DNA of 32,499 nucleotides. Source: Desulfovibrionaceae bacterium UBA930. GTDB taxonomy: Bacteria; Desulfobacterota; Desulfovibrionia; Desulfovibrionales; Desulfovibrionaceae. The notes under the pieces were generated by a model. The model did not search any database, was not told the DNA's origin, and saw only the letters and a program-made list of their open reading frames with translations. Within the stretch, counting starts at the first letter, position 1; the number at the start of each line of letters is the position of its first letter. Of the stretch, positions 15,242 to 22,553 are shown piece by piece. The translations under genes and the position numbers were made by a program. The stretch covers positions 1-32,499 of the forward strand of contig DBDO01000041.1 of assembly GCA_002293605.1 (NCBI GenBank), written 5' to 3'.

Positions 15242-15965
15242 ATCATTCCTGCGTTTTTTAGCGGTTCCTCTTCTGGCTGTGCTGCTTTCCGGTTGCGGCA
15301 TTATCGACTATTTCTACCTGCCGCCTCCGGAAGACACGGCCCAGGAGCTGTTTGAGGCGGGCAACGATGCCATGCGGGAAAAAGACTACGTTTCCGCAAG
15401 CGGGTACTTCACCAAGCTCAAAGACAATTTTCCCTTCAGTCCCTATGCCATTGAAGCGGAGCTGTCTCTCGCCGACTGCTATTTTCTGGATGAAGACTGG
15501 GGGGCCGCAGCCGATTCCTACAAGGAGTTTGAAAGCCTGCACCCCCGCCATCAGGCCATGCCCTACGTTCTTTTCAATATCGGCATGGCCAACATGAATG
15601 GCTACCCCTCCATTGATCGCCCGGCAACGCAGATTGAAGAGGCCTATTCCTACTTCCAGCGTTTGCGCGAAAGCTACCCGACTACGGAGTACGCCCCTGT
15701 GGCGGCTGAAAAAATGGCCGAATGCCGTAAACTTCTTGCCGAGCACGAACTGTTTTTTGCAGACTTTTATTTTCGTATGGAGCGTTACGCTTCCGCATTG
15801 ACCCGCTACAATACTATTCTTCAAGGATATTCCGATGTTACGGATATCTATGCGCATGCGCAGGTCAAGTCGAAAGCGGCCTTTATCAAAGACCGGGAAC
15901 AGCGGGCAGAAGCGATTCGCTTGAAAAGGGAAGGCTCGTGGAGAGACTGGTTTGACTGGTTGTAG
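15234..15965 (+). CDS. bamD: Outer-membrane assembly lipoprotein BamD
   Basis: This 243-residue lipoprotein has a signal peptide ending in the lipobox LLSGC (Cys21) and a TPR-rich body: AQELFEAGNDAMREKDYVSA, then YAIEAELSLADCYF and later repeats. BamD is the essential lipoprotein of the BAM complex, which inserts beta-barrels such as the autotransporter at the end of this window. The ATG lies 8 bp inside the trxB end. A longer frame from 15087 is an overlap artefact lacking a signal peptide. The C-terminus is basic and aromatic (GSWRDWFDWL). Confidence 0.9.
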   Translation: MAKSFLRFLAVPLLAVLLSGCGIIDYFYLPPPEDTAQELFEAGNDAMREKDYVSASGYFTKLKDNFPFSPYAIEAELSLADCYFLDEDWGAAADSYKEFESLHPRHQAMPYVLFNIGMANMNGYPSIDRPATQIEEAYSYFQRLRESYPTTEYAPVAAEKMAECRKLLAEHELFFADFYFRMERYASALTRYNTILQGYSDVTDIYAHAQVKSKAAFIKDREQRAEAIRLKREGSWRDWFDWL

Positions 15966-15978
15966 TGAGGTTACACTC

Positions 15979-17442
15979 GTGACGTCAGCATCGCAAACAC
16001 AGGCAAACAGTTGTAGCCCCGGCGATGTCCTCGACTACCTCGTTGTAACGGATCTTACGGTTGAGGGCAGAGGGCTTGCGCGCCATAACGGCATGGTGGT
16101 CTTTTTAGATCGCGGGCTACCGGGGGCTCATGTCTCTGCTCGCGTTGTTCAGGTAAAAAAACGCGTTATTGAAGCGGTAGTGCTTGAAGTTTTTCAGCAT
16201 TCCCCCCATGTTCGTCCTTTATGGTGTCCGCATGCCGAAGAGTGCGGTGCCTGCCTTTGGCAGCATTGCTCCCGTGAGTTTGAGCTGGAATGGAAGCGCA
16301 AACGCATAGAGGAATCGTTTTTTCGTATCGGAAAACTCTCTGATATTGAAATATCTGCGGTACAGCCCTCACCTAAGGAACGGGAATACCGCAACAAGAT
16401 GGCCTATGCCTTTACAAAGGCCCCGGAGGGGGGCGGCCTTCTGCTCGGCCTGCGAAAGCGCAAGGAGCATACTGTTGTAGAAGTGACAGAGTGCGGTATG
16501 CAGCCCGCACCGGCCATGGATATTCTCAAACATGTGCGCCGGGCCGCAAAAAGGCTGGGCCTTGCCGCCTGGACCCCTTCTGCCCAGGGAGTCCCCACAG
16601 GGTACTTGCGCTTTTTGGTGATTCATACACCGGAATATGCCCCGGCAGGGCAGCAGCAGTTTTTCGTGGAATGCATCACCGGGGCCAATCATGATGAGCC
16701 TGTGAGCGCATACGCCGAACATTCAGAAAAAAAAGAGTTCCTCAGCCAGACCGAGGCGGTGCGCCTGCTCGGTGAGGAGCTGATTCGCGCCTTCAAGCTC
16801 ACGGGCTTTGCGCACTTGGAACGCAAGCAGCACAGTAATGTGGCACAAGGGGAGCGCCTGATCCGTCAGATCGGGGCCTCAAGCTATGAAGAGCGCTTTG
16901 GGGAGCTTGTGCTGACAGTGCCGCATAACGTGTTTTTGCAAACCAATACGGGTGCGGCAAGCCTTCTTTACAACCTCATTGCTCGTGAAGCCCGGCTTGA
17001 CGGCAGCCAGATAGTCTGGGACATCTATTCGGGAATCGGCAGCATCGCGCTCTACCTCGCACCGCAGGCCCGCGAGGTCTACTGCCTGGAAATTCAGGCC
17101 GATGCGGTGATTGCCGCGCAAAATAACAGCGAACGACTGGGCTTTGCCAATTGTTTTTTTTACCAGGGCGTACTGACGCCCGAACGTACCAAATCCGTGC
17201 CCAAGGCTGATGTGATCATCCTTGATCCTCCCCGTGCGGGCCTTGACAATTCGGCCCTTGAGGCTTTGCGCCAGACCACGGCCGACCGCATCCTCTATGT
17301 TTCATGCGATGCAGGCACCCAGGCCCGGGATCTGGCCGAACTTGCCCGGCATTGGAAGCCCATACGTTGCCTTCCTGTTGATATGTTCCCCAATACGCCG
17401 CATGTAGAAAGCCTTGTGGTGCTGGAACCCGCCAAACGCTGA
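15979..17442 (+). CDS. rlmD: 23S rRNA (uracil-5-)-methyltransferase, RlmD-type
   Basis: A SAM-dependent RNA m5U methyltransferase of 487 residues. An N-terminal TRAM domain (about 15-75) is followed by the [4Fe-4S] motif CPHAEECGAC (Cys83, Cys89, Cys92; a further Cys comes later). The Rossmann domain shows DIYSGIGSIALYL, ILDPPRAGLD, and the catalytic YVSCDAGTQARDL with Cys443. The Fe-S cysteines favour RlmD/RumA over TrmA, though RlmC-like specificity cannot be excluded. I chose GTG 15979, with GAGG 8 nt upstream; a TTG at 15952 lies inside bamD. It depends on Fe-S supply, as made by nifUS. Confidence 0.92.
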   Translation: MTSASQTQANSCSPGDVLDYLVVTDLTVEGRGLARHNGMVVFLDRGLPGAHVSARVVQVKKRVIEAVVLEVFQHSPHVRPLWCPHAEECGACLWQHCSREFELEWKRKRIEESFFRIGKLSDIEISAVQPSPKEREYRNKMAYAFTKAPEGGGLLLGLRKRKEHTVVEVTECGMQPAPAMDILKHVRRAAKRLGLAAWTPSAQGVPTGYLRFLVIHTPEYAPAGQQQFFVECITGANHDEPVSAYAEHSEKKEFLSQTEAVRLLGEELIRAFKLTGFAHLERKQHSNVAQGERLIRQIGASSYEERFGELVLTVPHNVFLQTNTGAASLLYNLIAREARLDGSQIVWDIYSGIGSIALYLAPQAREVYCLEIQADAVIAAQNNSERLGFANCFFYQGVLTPERTKSVPKADVIILDPPRAGLDNSALEALRQTTADRILYVSCDAGTQARDLAELARHWKPIRCLPVDMFPNTPHVESLVVLEPAKR

Positions 17443-17484
17443 ACTTCTCATTGCCATACCCCCTGCTAAAAAGGAGCGCTCCCC

Positions 17485-17901
17485 GTGCTGTCTGATCTTT
17501 CCGCTTTTCTTGAGGGCTGGACTGACGACCCCTGCGCCGTAAAGCCCTTGTTTATGGCCATGCATGCCTTGCTCAACAGGCTGGACCGCGTCAGCCTCGA
17601 ATGGAAAAGCCGCCCCGGCATCAGCCATTCTTTGCGCGCCAGACACGAAGCACAAAAAAAACGTGAACTGTTCGTGCTTATTGATATTATTGACGATGAC
17701 CCGAAAGCGCGTTGGCTCTCGCTATGTTTTTATGCCGATATGACAGGCGACCCCGAAGAACAGGGGGATCTCGTACCCGGCGGACTGCTGGGAGAAGACG
17801 CGCGCTGCTTTGACATCGACTCCCCGACAGAAGACAGCACAGACTATGTCCTGCGGCGTCTGGAAGAGGCTGCTGCGACAGCGGGCAGCGATTCCAAATA
17901 G
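17485..17901 (+). CDS. Small protein of unknown function (138 aa)
   Basis: The GTG at 17485 has AAGGAG 10 nt upstream and encodes a soluble acidic protein. I recognise no family. Its N-terminal half is helical (LFMAMHALLNRLDRVSLEWK, then ISHSLRARHEAQKKR). A hydrophobic strand followed by acidic residues (ELFVLIDIIDDDP) and WLSLCFYADMT come next, then an acidic C-terminus. There is no signal peptide. It lies 42 bp after rlmD and just before rpoN; its stop codon overlaps the proposed sigma-54 promoter. Confidence 0.7.
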   Translation: MLSDLSAFLEGWTDDPCAVKPLFMAMHALLNRLDRVSLEWKSRPGISHSLRARHEAQKKRELFVLIDIIDDDPKARWLSLCFYADMTGDPEEQGDLVPGGLLGEDARCFDIDSPTEDSTDYVLRRLEEAAATAGSDSK

Positions 17902-17915
17902 GCACAGAGCTTGCA
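17900..17915 (+). promoter_or_regulatory. Candidate sigma-54 (-24/-12) promoter upstream of rpoN
   Basis: AGGCAC (17900-17905) and TTGCA (17911-17915) place GG and GC exactly 10 bp apart, the hallmark sigma-54 spacing. They differ from TGGCAC-N5-TTGCA at one position. The site lies 125 bp before rpoN and overlaps the stop codon of the preceding gene. It would imply RpoN autoregulation. Confidence 0.45.
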
Positions 17916-18039
17916 TAACCTTGAGCGCTATGGCAGTATAAGGCCATGCTCCTGGGGGTAATACTTGCCGCCTGAGCGTGCCGGGCAGGTGATTTTTCCC
18001 TTGCCTTATGCCAAATATCACAAGCAGCAAGGACTACTC

Positions 18040-19467
18040 ATGGCGCTTGAGCTCAGGCAACAACTCAAACTTTCACAGCAACTTGTCATGACGCCCCAGT
18101 TGCAGCAAGCGATTAAACTGCTGCAACTGTCCCGTGTGGAATTGCTGGAAACGGTGCAGCAGGAGCTCATGGAGAACCCCTTTCTCGAAGAGTCTGTGGA
18201 TGAAGCACCGGTTCAGGCGGAAGAGCTGCGCCCTCTTAGCGCCGATGCTGACGATGCCTACTCGAAAGAGGCTGCCCGCAATGCGGATTGGGAAGACTAC
18301 CTTGGGGATTTTTCCAGCACCTCCCGTCAATCTTCCGCCAGAGAGAATGAAATCTTCTCTGAAGACGGCTTCAGTTTTGAAGCGCGCTATTCTGCCAAGC
18401 CCACCCTGGAGGGGCATCTTCACTGGCAGCTCAGACTTTCACGCCTCACGGAAAAGCAAAAGGAAATAGGAGAGGCCATTATCGGCAATCTCAGTTCCTC
18501 AGGCTATCTTCAGGCAACGCACGAAGATATCGCCACGCTTGCGGGCGTAAGCACGCAGGAGGTTGAGAGCGTTCTTAGGGCTGTGCAGCGTTTTGATCCT
18601 GTCGGCGTGGCTTCGCACACCGCTCAGGAGTGTCTTATGGTGCAGTTGGAAGTATTGGGCTATGACCGCGATCCCGTACTGACTTCGCTCGTCAGCGAGC
18701 ATCTTGAAGACCTGGAGGCCAGACGCTATAAGCCAATCTTGCGCAAATTCAAGCTTTCCCCCGAAGATTTGAAGGAATACCTGGATATAATTCAAAGCCT
18801 TGATCCGCTTCCCGGCGCAAGCTTCGGCGGGGGGGAGCCATCCTATGTATCCCCCGATGTTTTTGTATACCACCTGGATGACGAATTCCTCATCGCTCTG
18901 AACGATGAGGGCTTGCCCCAGCTGCACTTGAGCTCCTTTTATGAAGACAGCCTGCGCGCGGCCAAAGATGCAGATAGGGAATACTTTCAGGAAAAAATGC
19001 GCGCCGCAGCCTGGCTCATTAAAAGCCTGCATCAAAGGCAGCGCACCCTGTACAAAGTAATGGAGAGCATCGTCCGCTTTCAAAAAGATTTTTTCCTCAA
19101 TGGGGTATCAGGACTTAAACCATTGATTCTTAAGGATATTGCCGATGACATCAGCATGCACGAATCAACGGTAAGCCGCATTACTTCAAATAAATACGCA
19201 GCAACCCCTTATGGCATTTTTGAATTAAAGTATTTCTTTAATAGCGCGCTTTCTCTGGACGATGGCAGCGAGGTCGGTTCGGAAAGCGTAAAAGCCCTGA
19301 TAAAAAAATATATTGCGGCAGAAGACTGTAAAGAGCCCCTGAGCGATGAACGTATCGGCGAACTTTTAAAGGAAGACTTAAAAGTTAATATCGCCCGCCG
19401 TACTGTCGCAAAATACCGCACCGCTCTTGATATTCCTTCTTCTTCCAAGCGCAGGGCTTTTTTCTAG
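18040..19467 (+). CDS. rpoN: RNA polymerase sigma-54 factor
   Basis: Full-length RpoN of 475 residues. The Gln/Leu-rich region I (LRQQLKLSQQLVMTPQLQQA) contacts activators, an acidic region II (about 55-115) follows, then the core-binding domain. The C-terminal helix-turn-helix (HESTVSRITSNKY) recognises the -12 element. The RpoN box ARRTVAKYRT (about 452-461) recognises the -24 element. AAGGA lies 6 nt before the ATG at 18040. Sigma-54 genes need ATP-dependent enhancer-binding proteins; none is encoded here. The downstream order hpf-ptsN-rapZ is the conserved rpoN neighbourhood. Confidence 0.97.
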   Translation: MALELRQQLKLSQQLVMTPQLQQAIKLLQLSRVELLETVQQELMENPFLEESVDEAPVQAEELRPLSADADDAYSKEAARNADWEDYLGDFSSTSRQSSARENEIFSEDGFSFEARYSAKPTLEGHLHWQLRLSRLTEKQKEIGEAIIGNLSSSGYLQATHEDIATLAGVSTQEVESVLRAVQRFDPVGVASHTAQECLMVQLEVLGYDRDPVLTSLVSEHLEDLEARRYKPILRKFKLSPEDLKEYLDIIQSLDPLPGASFGGGEPSYVSPDVFVYHLDDEFLIALNDEGLPQLHLSSFYEDSLRAAKDADREYFQEKMRAAAWLIKSLHQRQRTLYKVMESIVRFQKDFFLNGVSGLKPLILKDIADDISMHESTVSRITSNKYAATPYGIFELKYFFNSALSLDDGSEVGSESVKALIKKYIAAEDCKEPLSDERIGELLKEDLKVNIARRTVAKYRTALDIPSSSKRRAFF

Positions 19468-19507
19468 GACTTCTCCAAAGCCTTACGCGCCTAGGGGAAA
19501 AAGGCTA

Positions 19508-19535
19508 TTTACAAGACGGGCCATTCCGCTACAAT
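19508..19535 (+). promoter_or_regulatory. Sigma-70-like promoter for hpf
   Basis: TTTACA (19508-19513), a 16-bp spacer and TACAAT (19530-19535) precede hpf by about 69 bp. It allows hpf, ptsN, rapZ and EIIA to be expressed independently of rpoN. Confidence 0.5.
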
Positions 19536-19603
19536 GATCATAAAGGCTAAGGAACTCCTCTCCACAGAAACTTCTTCACTTTTCTTTGTTCCGGGAGGGC
19601 CGC

Positions 19604-20146
19604 ATGAACATCGTTTTTACCTTTAAAAACTTTGAGCCGTCGGATCACCTGCGCCGCTATGCCGAGCGCCGCTTTGAAAAGCTGGGACGTTTTGTGAACA
19701 AGGCTGAATCCGTTGAAATGACGGTGGTCCTTACGGTGGATAAATTCCGCCACAAAGCGGATGTTCAGCTGTCCGGCGATGGCATTGCCATTACTGCCAT
19801 GGAGCAGTCTTCCGACATGTACGCCACCGTGGATATGGTTCTCGACAAGTTGGAAGCGCAGCTCAAAAAATATGGGGAGCGCATGAAGGAAAAGCGCCGT
19901 TCGGGAAAAATTCCTGTGGATGCGGCCCCTGAAGGCGCGCCTTTTGCAACCAAGGATGAAGATTCGCCTCCGGTGATTATAGAAGAAAAAGTCGAACCCA
20001 AACCCATGTTCGCTGAAGAAGCGGCATTGCAGCTTATGCAGCGCGATGAAACAGTGCTTCTTTTTCTCAATGCGCAAACAGAGCGGGTCAATCTTATCTA
20101 CCGCCGTAAACAGGGTGGCTTCGGCCTTGTTGATCCGGGTTTTTAG
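19604..20146 (+). CDS. hpf: Ribosome hibernation-promoting factor, long form
   Basis: This 180-residue protein has the N-terminal S30AE domain (MNIVFTFKNFEPSDHLRRYA to about residue 105), which sits in the 30S decoding region, a flexible acidic linker, and the C-terminal dimerisation domain (KPMFAEEAALQLM, then LLFLNAQTERVNLIYRRK and GGFGLVDP). The two-domain form drives 100S ribosome dimers on its own, unlike the short Hpf of enterobacteria. I placed the start at ATG 19604 with GGGAGG about 5 nt upstream. It is 18 bp from ptsN. Confidence 0.95.
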   Translation: MNIVFTFKNFEPSDHLRRYAERRFEKLGRFVNKAESVEMTVVLTVDKFRHKADVQLSGDGIAITAMEQSSDMYATVDMVLDKLEAQLKKYGERMKEKRRSGKIPVDAAPEGAPFATKDEDSPPVIIEEKVEPKPMFAEEAALQLMQRDETVLLFLNAQTERVNLIYRRKQGGFGLVDPGF

Positions 20147-20164
20147 AACTTGTCGATCTGTGCG

Positions 20165-20611
20165 ATGAATATAGAGGATATTCTTCCGCTTGAGGCGGTA
20201 CTCCCCGACTTGCGGGCCGCCACGCGCGAGGATGTGCTGACGGAGCTTGTTGAGCCGTTGGTGGCGGCCCGGCCCTGGCTTGATCGCCACGCTCTTGTTG
20301 ATAGTTTGCGCGAAAGGGAACATATGGGCTCAACCGCCATGGGGAATGGAGTGGCCATTCCCCATGGCAAAGCCGCCGGGCTTGAGTCTGCCTTGCTTGT
20401 TTTTGGACGCAGCCGTGAGGGCGTTGCTTTTAGCTCTTCTGAAAAAGACTGCCATATTTTTTTTCTTATCCTTGCGCCTGAAGAAGAAGCAGGGCAACAC
20501 CTACGCCTTTTGGCGCAAATAGCACGACGGGCCAAAGACCCTGTATTTCGCTCCGAAGTTTTGCTGGCCGGGAATCGGGAGCAGCTTTGGCGAGTGCTGG
20601 TCGCCCCCTGA
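20165..20611 (+). CDS. ptsN: PTS-Ntr regulatory EIIA component
   Basis: EIIA-Ntr of 148 residues, a fructose/mannitol-type EIIA fold used for regulation rather than sugar uptake. The phosphorylated His67 sits in GNGVAIPHGKAAG. FSSSEKDCHIFFLILAPEEEAGQHL matches the core. The ATG at 20165 has no clear ribosome site, and an in-frame TTG at 20150 is an alternative. It sits 18 bp after hpf and 5 bp before rapZ, the conserved rpoN-hpf-ptsN-rapZ order. Its EI and HPr partners are not encoded in this window. Confidence 0.93.
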   Translation: MNIEDILPLEAVLPDLRAATREDVLTELVEPLVAARPWLDRHALVDSLREREHMGSTAMGNGVAIPHGKAAGLESALLVFGRSREGVAFSSSEKDCHIFFLILAPEEEAGQHLRLLAQIARRAKDPVFRSEVLLAGNREQLWRVLVAP

Positions 20612-20616
20612 TACTC

Positions 20617-21522
20617 ATGACAATGCAAACATCCCCCCCTGCACAAGCCGGAGATGAGGCCTCCCTGGTTATTATCACAGGTCTCTCCGGATCCGGCAAA
20701 AGCACCGCCCTGGCCGTGTTCGAAGACATGGGTTTTTTTACTGTCGATGGCTTACCTGCGGTGTTCGCGCCCCAAATAGCCAAGATGATCCGTAAAGAGG
20801 GCTCCGGCTACCAGGGCATAGCCCTGGGTATGGACTTGCGACAGAGTGATTTTAACAGTGAGTATACGCAGGCGATGGAAGAGCTGCGCGCTATGGGTTT
20901 TGTTCCGCGTGTACTCTTTCTTGAGGCCAGGCCTGAGGTGCTGATGACACGCTATGCAACAACGCGGCGTCCTCACCCTCTGGAAAAAGAAGGACTCGGC
21001 CTTGAGCAGGCCCTCGGGATGGAGCGCGACAGGTTGCGGCAGCTGCGTAAAAGTTCCGATCTTGTGCTCGATACTTCCAGCCACTCGATTCACGATTTGC
21101 GCCGGGTACTGCAGGACAAGTGGAAAAATTTACGTTCCCTGAACAGGCTTTTGCGCATTCACCTGCTTTCTTTTGGCTTTAAATACGGTACGCCTTCCGA
21201 GGCGGACATGATGTTTGATCTGCGCTTTCTTCAAAATCCCTATTTCGTCCCGGAGTTGAAGCCCCTGTCCGGCCTGGACGCGCCAGTAGCCGACTATGTG
21301 CTGCAACAGGAGCCCGGCAAAGAATTTTTCACCCGCCTGGCGGATTTTTTGCGCTTCACCCTGAGCCAGTTCGAGTCCGAAGGGCGTTTTCGCATTACCA
21401 TAGCTATAGGCTGCACGGGCGGCAGGCACCGTTCGGTGGCAGTGGCGGAGGCCCTGGCCCGTATGTTGCGGGAAAACGGCTATTCCTTGAGCTTGGAGCA
21501 CCGCCATCTCGCCCTTGGCTAG
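20617..21522 (+). CDS. rapZ: RapZ family RNase adapter / nucleotide-binding protein
   Basis: Formerly YvcJ/YhbJ, of 301 residues. In E. coli RapZ binds the small RNA GlmZ, delivers it to RNase E and so controls GlmS. Walker A is GLSGSGKST (22-30), followed by DMGFFTVDGLP. The C-terminal RNA-binding half carries the conserved IGCTGGRHRSVAVAE motif and FGFKYG upstream. The ATG at 20617 lies 5 bp after ptsN and has no visible ribosome site, so coupling to ptsN is likely. Whether a GlmZ-like RNA exists here is unknown; the adapter role is by homology only. Confidence 0.94.
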   Translation: MTMQTSPPAQAGDEASLVIITGLSGSGKSTALAVFEDMGFFTVDGLPAVFAPQIAKMIRKEGSGYQGIALGMDLRQSDFNSEYTQAMEELRAMGFVPRVLFLEARPEVLMTRYATTRRPHPLEKEGLGLEQALGMERDRLRQLRKSSDLVLDTSSHSIHDLRRVLQDKWKNLRSLNRLLRIHLLSFGFKYGTPSEADMMFDLRFLQNPYFVPELKPLSGLDAPVADYVLQQEPGKEFFTRLADFLRFTLSQFESEGRFRITIAIGCTGGRHRSVAVAEALARMLRENGYSLSLEHRHLALG

Positions 21523-21554
21523 TACATTGCATGCGCAAAGAGGAGCAGTGTTTC

Positions 21555-22025
21555 ATGCCTATGGAAGAACAAACGCAGCCGCCCGACTCCGGGCTACAGG
21601 CAGGCATTATTATTGTTACGCATATGGATTACGGCAGCGCCCTGTTACGCGCGGCGGAATCCATTGCCGGACCAGTACAGGACTGCACCTGCATCCAGAC
21701 CGATTCCGCTCTCGCCGTGGATGAAACCGTCTTCAGGCTGAAAGAAGCCGTCAACCTTTTGAGCAATGGCAAAGGCGTTCTGGTGCTGACCGACATGTTT
21801 GGCGGCACCCCCACCAACCTCAGCCTCTCCTTGCTCGGCTCGCGCACGGATGTAGAAGTGCTCACCGGCGTCAACCTGCCCATGCTTTTGCGCGTGCTCC
21901 CCAACAGAACACTCCCGCTGTCGGAATTAGCAGAGCTGGCCCTTAAGGCCGGTTGCGAGGGTATTATCGCCGCAGGCAAGGTTTTGAGCAGCAAAACGGA
22001 AAATAGGGTAGAGCAGCACGACTAG
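21555..22025 (+). CDS. Mannose-family PTS EIIA protein
   Basis: A 156-residue EIIA of the mannose/sorbose type. The phosphorylated His23 sits in GIIIVTHMDYGSALLRAAE, and the downstream signature is LTDMFGGTPTNLSLSLL. I chose ATG 21555 with GAGGAG 9 nt upstream; an ATG at 21531 is an alternative. It closes the rpoN cluster. No EIIB, EIIC or EIID gene follows; the gene is succeeded by a 528-bp non-coding gap. It may act on other proteins or with partners elsewhere. Confidence 0.9.
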   Translation: MPMEEQTQPPDSGLQAGIIIVTHMDYGSALLRAAESIAGPVQDCTCIQTDSALAVDETVFRLKEAVNLLSNGKGVLVLTDMFGGTPTNLSLSLLGSRTDVEVLTGVNLPMLLRVLPNRTLPLSELAELALKAGCEGIIAAGKVLSSKTENRVEQHD

Positions 22026-22067
22026 GTTCAGGTCTCATTATTTTTCTAGGCTACCGCCTCAAAGCCC

Positions 22068-22094
22068 GTCTGGGGGGAAATGATTTCCCCAGAC
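22068..22094. repeat. GC-rich inverted repeat 1 of an intergenic hairpin cluster
   Basis: GTCTGGGG (22068-22075) and CCCCAGAC (22087-22094) are perfect inverted copies; allowing a 2-base bulge the stem extends through GAAAT/ATTTC. Three more C follow. It resembles the hairpin at 11680-11700. Confidence 0.6.
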
Positions 22095-22104
22095 CCCCTC
22101 ATCT

Positions 22105-22135
22105 TGCTTTGCTTGCGCGTTGTGCAAGCAAAGCA
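22105..22135. repeat. Perfect 12-bp inverted repeat 2
   Basis: TGCTTTGCTTGC (22105-22116) and GCAAGCAAAGCA (22124-22135) form a perfect 12-bp stem with a 7-nt loop. No T-tract follows on either strand. Confidence 0.65.
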
Positions 22136-22147
22136 GAAATGGGGTAC

Positions 22148-22162
22148 AAGGGCTTGTCCCTT
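22148..22162. repeat. Short inverted repeat 3
   Basis: AAGGG (22148-22152) and CCCTT (22158-22162) flank CTTGT. It is weak alone, and notable only because it follows repeats 1 and 2. Confidence 0.35.
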
Positions 22163-22242
22163 CGTTAGGTATTCTTCATCCCTTACTTGAAGATTAAGTC
22201 TCCCTTATCTTTATCTGCTTCTGTCAGCCATCCTGATCTGCC

Positions 22243-22395
22243 TTAGTTCCGAAGGCTGCTTAAGGGAATGTCCCCAGGCGCGGCCATTTCATCTCTTTCA
22301 ATTTCATCAATCAAAACGCTCAAGGCCTCATGTCCCATGAGCTTTTGTACGCCCAATCCAACAAAACAATTCCATAGCCAAAATTCTGAGCTTGG
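22243..22395 (-). pseudogene. Possible short coding remnant
   Basis: The minus strand reads open for 50 codons from a TAG (22396-22398) to a TAA (22243-22245), including GVQKLMGHEALSVLIDEIER and the acidic, Pro-rich ending MAAPGDIPLSSLRN. The composition looks protein-like, but no start codon with a ribosome site precedes it. GVQKLMGH faintly resembles the VQELLGH motif near the C-terminus of tyrosine recombinases; this is only a guess. It could equally be chance. Confidence 0.22.
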
Positions 22396-22553
22396 CTATT
22401 CAAGCAGGCAAAAGGCTTGCCGCTCAAAGGCGGTGTCAGCTTAAGCGATAGCCCGAAGACAGTGCAGCGCGGATTAATAAAGCGCCCATAATATAAATTA
22501 TGTTAACTTTAATATTGTGCTACCTTTTATTCCTCTAGACTTGCCAGCCCCTC

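Larger units (their letters stand above)
22136..22553. other. Intergenic region between convergent EIIA and ABC permease genes
   Basis: No convincing gene is seen here. It contains repeat 3, a possible coding remnant on the minus strand (22243-22395), and an AT-rich palindrome (CATAAT 22487-22492, ATTATG 22497-22502). Composition is more AT-rich than in neighbouring genes. Confidence 0.5.

Noticed and set aside
22068..22162. CRISPR array or rho-independent terminators
   Set aside because: The three inverted repeats differ from each other and have no equal spacers, and none is followed by a T-tract.
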